DNA from: Silene noctiflora
Taxonomy: Eukaryota; Streptophyta; Magnoliopsida; Caryophyllales; Caryophyllaceae
Length of the DNA: 20,217 nucleotides
Direction: 5' to 3'
NCBI GenBank assembly: GCA_009801015.1
Contig: VHZZ01006774.1
Coordinates: 57,479 to 77,695, forward strand
Both the position numbers and the translations under genes were made by a program. Shown here piece after piece: positions 18,563 to 20,217 of this stretch (the first letter of the stretch is position 1; each line of letters opens with the position of its first letter). The notes under the pieces were generated by a model that was not told the DNA's origin, searched no databases, and was given only the letters and a program-made list of their open reading frames with translations.

Positions 18563-19097
18563 TCACCGTGTTGTATCAGGATGAACATCTTCTTGATTAA
18601 CAATATTATCAGTGGACATATCATCAGTTCGAGCTATATCATTTGTTTCAGGAATGCTATTATCAGTCTGATTATCATCATTCGAAGCATCAGGCGAAGG
18701 CGGCCCTGTTTCAGTATCCTGCTGCATCTGAATTCTGTCATTTGCAAACTCATCATGCGGACTACCTCTTTCCCTTAGCTCGACATTCTGAGACGACGCT
18801 GAGGACGGAACAACAATATAATCAGGCTCGACAACATCCTCGTGTATGGCATAATTTTCTGAGCTATTTTCGGGCATGGCAAAAGGAGATTGGTCCTCAA
18901 TAAAACGAACATCCCGCTATTGAAAATAATCACCCGTCTCAAGATCATATAGGTGCCAACCTTTCTTCCAAAAAAGATAGCCAATGAAAATACAACGACG
19001 ACTTCGGGAATCAAACTTGTCGTGAAAATAAATATTCTTAGCATAACACAAACACCCGAATACCCGAATTAAGGTCAGGAAGTTTGTCAAATAACAA
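18563..19097 (-). pseudogene. Copia connector between integrase and RT, broken
   Basis: The acidic, Ser/Asn/Asp-rich linker typical of the region between integrase and RT. A TAA ends the integrase frame at 19098-19100, a frameshift follows near 19045, an in-frame TAG lies at 18919-18917, and the linker frame ends at 18563. It shares no single frame with the flanking domains. Confidence 0.75.
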
Positions 19098-20141
19098 TTA
19101 AAAAGGAGTTTTATTATTTAAAATTCGAGTAGGGGTACGATTTATTAAATGTGCCACTGTCAAAACACACTCCCCCCAAAACTCAATAGGTAACGAACTT
19201 TGAAAACGTATGGCACGGGCGACATTCAAAATATGCCTATGTTTCCTTTCAACTCGAGCATTATATTGGGGTGTCTTAACCATGGAAGTCTGAAAAATAA
19301 TACCATTGTCTCGAAAATAAGGAATAAGTCCCCAAAATTCCGTCTCATTATCATTCCGAACAATTTTCACATGACTATTAAATTGTCGAGCAGCTAAGGC
19401 AAAGAAATCACGCATAAGTTTGGGAACTTCATCCTTTGCTTTCATTAAATAAACACAAACGCATCTCGTAAAATCATCAACAATAGACAAGAAATAACGG
19501 GAATCACAAGCACGATTAGGATGATACGGATCCCAAATGTCGCAATGAATTAATTCAAACAAACATTCGGCTTTATTATCACTCAACGGAAAAGAAGTAC
19601 GAGTCTGTTTAGCGCGAAAACAAATGTCACAATTCGAAAAATCACACGAAAAGCTAGAAATAGAGGGAATGTGATTCATAACCCGAGATGAAGGATGTCC
19701 CATTCTTTGATGCCACAACACTGCACTTTCTTCCCCGGTCACAGCATTAACACGAATAGGTTTCGTCATCGTCAAGTAGAAAAGCCCATCCAAAAGATCA
19801 CCCACTCCAATCGTCGTCAAGAAATGGTCATGTATTAGACATTGAGCATTAGTAAATTTCACACATAGATTTTGCGTGGATAGAAGCTGCGAGACGGACA
19901 TGAGGTTACACTTGAAATACGGAACCAAAAGAACAATATACAGAGATAATTGATCATTAATTTTAATAATTCCGGCTCTAGTGGCTGTCAAACTAGCACC
20001 CGTGGGTAAGCCAATATTGATAGGAGCAATAGTAAAACATGACTCAAACAATTCTTCATTATAACAAACATGTGCGGACGGACTCGTATCAATTATCCAC
20101 GTGAAATGAAGCTGATAAGTACTCGATTTAGTCTCCTTTCC
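19098..20141 (-). pseudogene. Copia protease remnant, GAG-pre-integrase and integrase
   Basis: Upstream of 20051 the frame contains WIIDTSPSAH, where the protease DTG triad is DTS. The zinc-binding HHCC of the pre-integrase region is present (WHQRMGH, then CDIC). Integrase acidic residues are visible in HCDIWDPY, VRNDNETEF and NARVERKHRHILNVARA, with the last two 34 residues apart as in DD35E enzymes. The frame is open from the stop at 20142-20144 to a TAA at 19098. Confidence 0.9.
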
Positions 20142-20217
20142 TTATTCTTCTCTTCCTATTTTTGGTCCGATTCGCGCGGATTTGCGTGCCCTTACGTGCA
20201 TTTTGTCCCCCTATTTC

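Larger units (their letters stand above)
16211..20217 (-). mobile_element. Decayed Ty1/copia LTR retrotransposon, 5' end beyond the window
   Basis: Reading leftwards from the right edge the order is protease remnant, GAG-pre-integrase and integrase, connector, reverse transcriptase, RNase H, polypurine tract and 3' LTR. Integrase before RT is the copia (Pseudoviridae-type) order. Frame damage in several places and a DNA-transposon insertion in RT show it is dead. The gag region and 5' LTR lie outside, or are degenerate beyond the in-frame stop at 20142-20144. Confidence 0.93.

Overview
This is a plant (dicot) nuclear window. The evidence is spliced genes with GT/AG introns, receptor-like proteins with leucine-rich repeats, a chloroplast-targeted GUN4 gene, and a dense load of plant transposons (Stowaway MITEs, tRNA-derived SINEs, a Ty1/copia element and a CACTA-like insertion). 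The MITE termini resemble ones I associate with Caryophyllales, but that is a weak inference. Every gene I can support lies on the minus strand.

Positions 1-3860 hold two tandem receptor-like protein (RLP) paralogues. The right copy (3855-1809) is a two-exon gene whose spliced frame runs to the transmembrane tail, but it carries one internal TGA and lacks part of the N-terminal cap. The left copy (1109 to beyond position 1) has the same intron position and phase, far fewer LRRs, and a one-base deletion that ends its frame. Each copy is broken by a different lesion. A tRNA-derived SINE head lies between them.

Positions 4946-7219 encode a 757-residue protein with a C-terminal plant calmodulin-binding domain and six tandem repeats of about 50 residues. 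Its 5'UTR probably contains an intron of nearly 1 kb with MITE-like inserts and a long T tract. Positions 8.3-10.9 kb are AT-rich and repeat-derived: a complete SINE with poly-A tail, a second tRNA-like SINE candidate, and a Stowaway element.

Positions 10915-11763 encode GUN4, the tetrapyrrole-binding activator of Mg-chelatase, as a single intact exon. From 15882 down to about 12783 I infer an unrecognised, multi-exon, probably membrane-protein gene. Its first two exons and its last two exons join in phase, but the middle is unresolved. Its large first intron holds three Stowaway MITEs.

Positions 16211 to the right edge are a decayed minus-strand Ty1/copia retrotransposon: 3' LTR, polypurine tract, RNase H, RT, integrase and part of the protease. 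It has stop codons, a frameshift and a lost RT catalytic Asp. Its RT is split by a roughly 400-bp CACTA-like insertion that contains an array of six 43-bp palindromic units, and about 45 bp of host coding sequence is missing at the junction.
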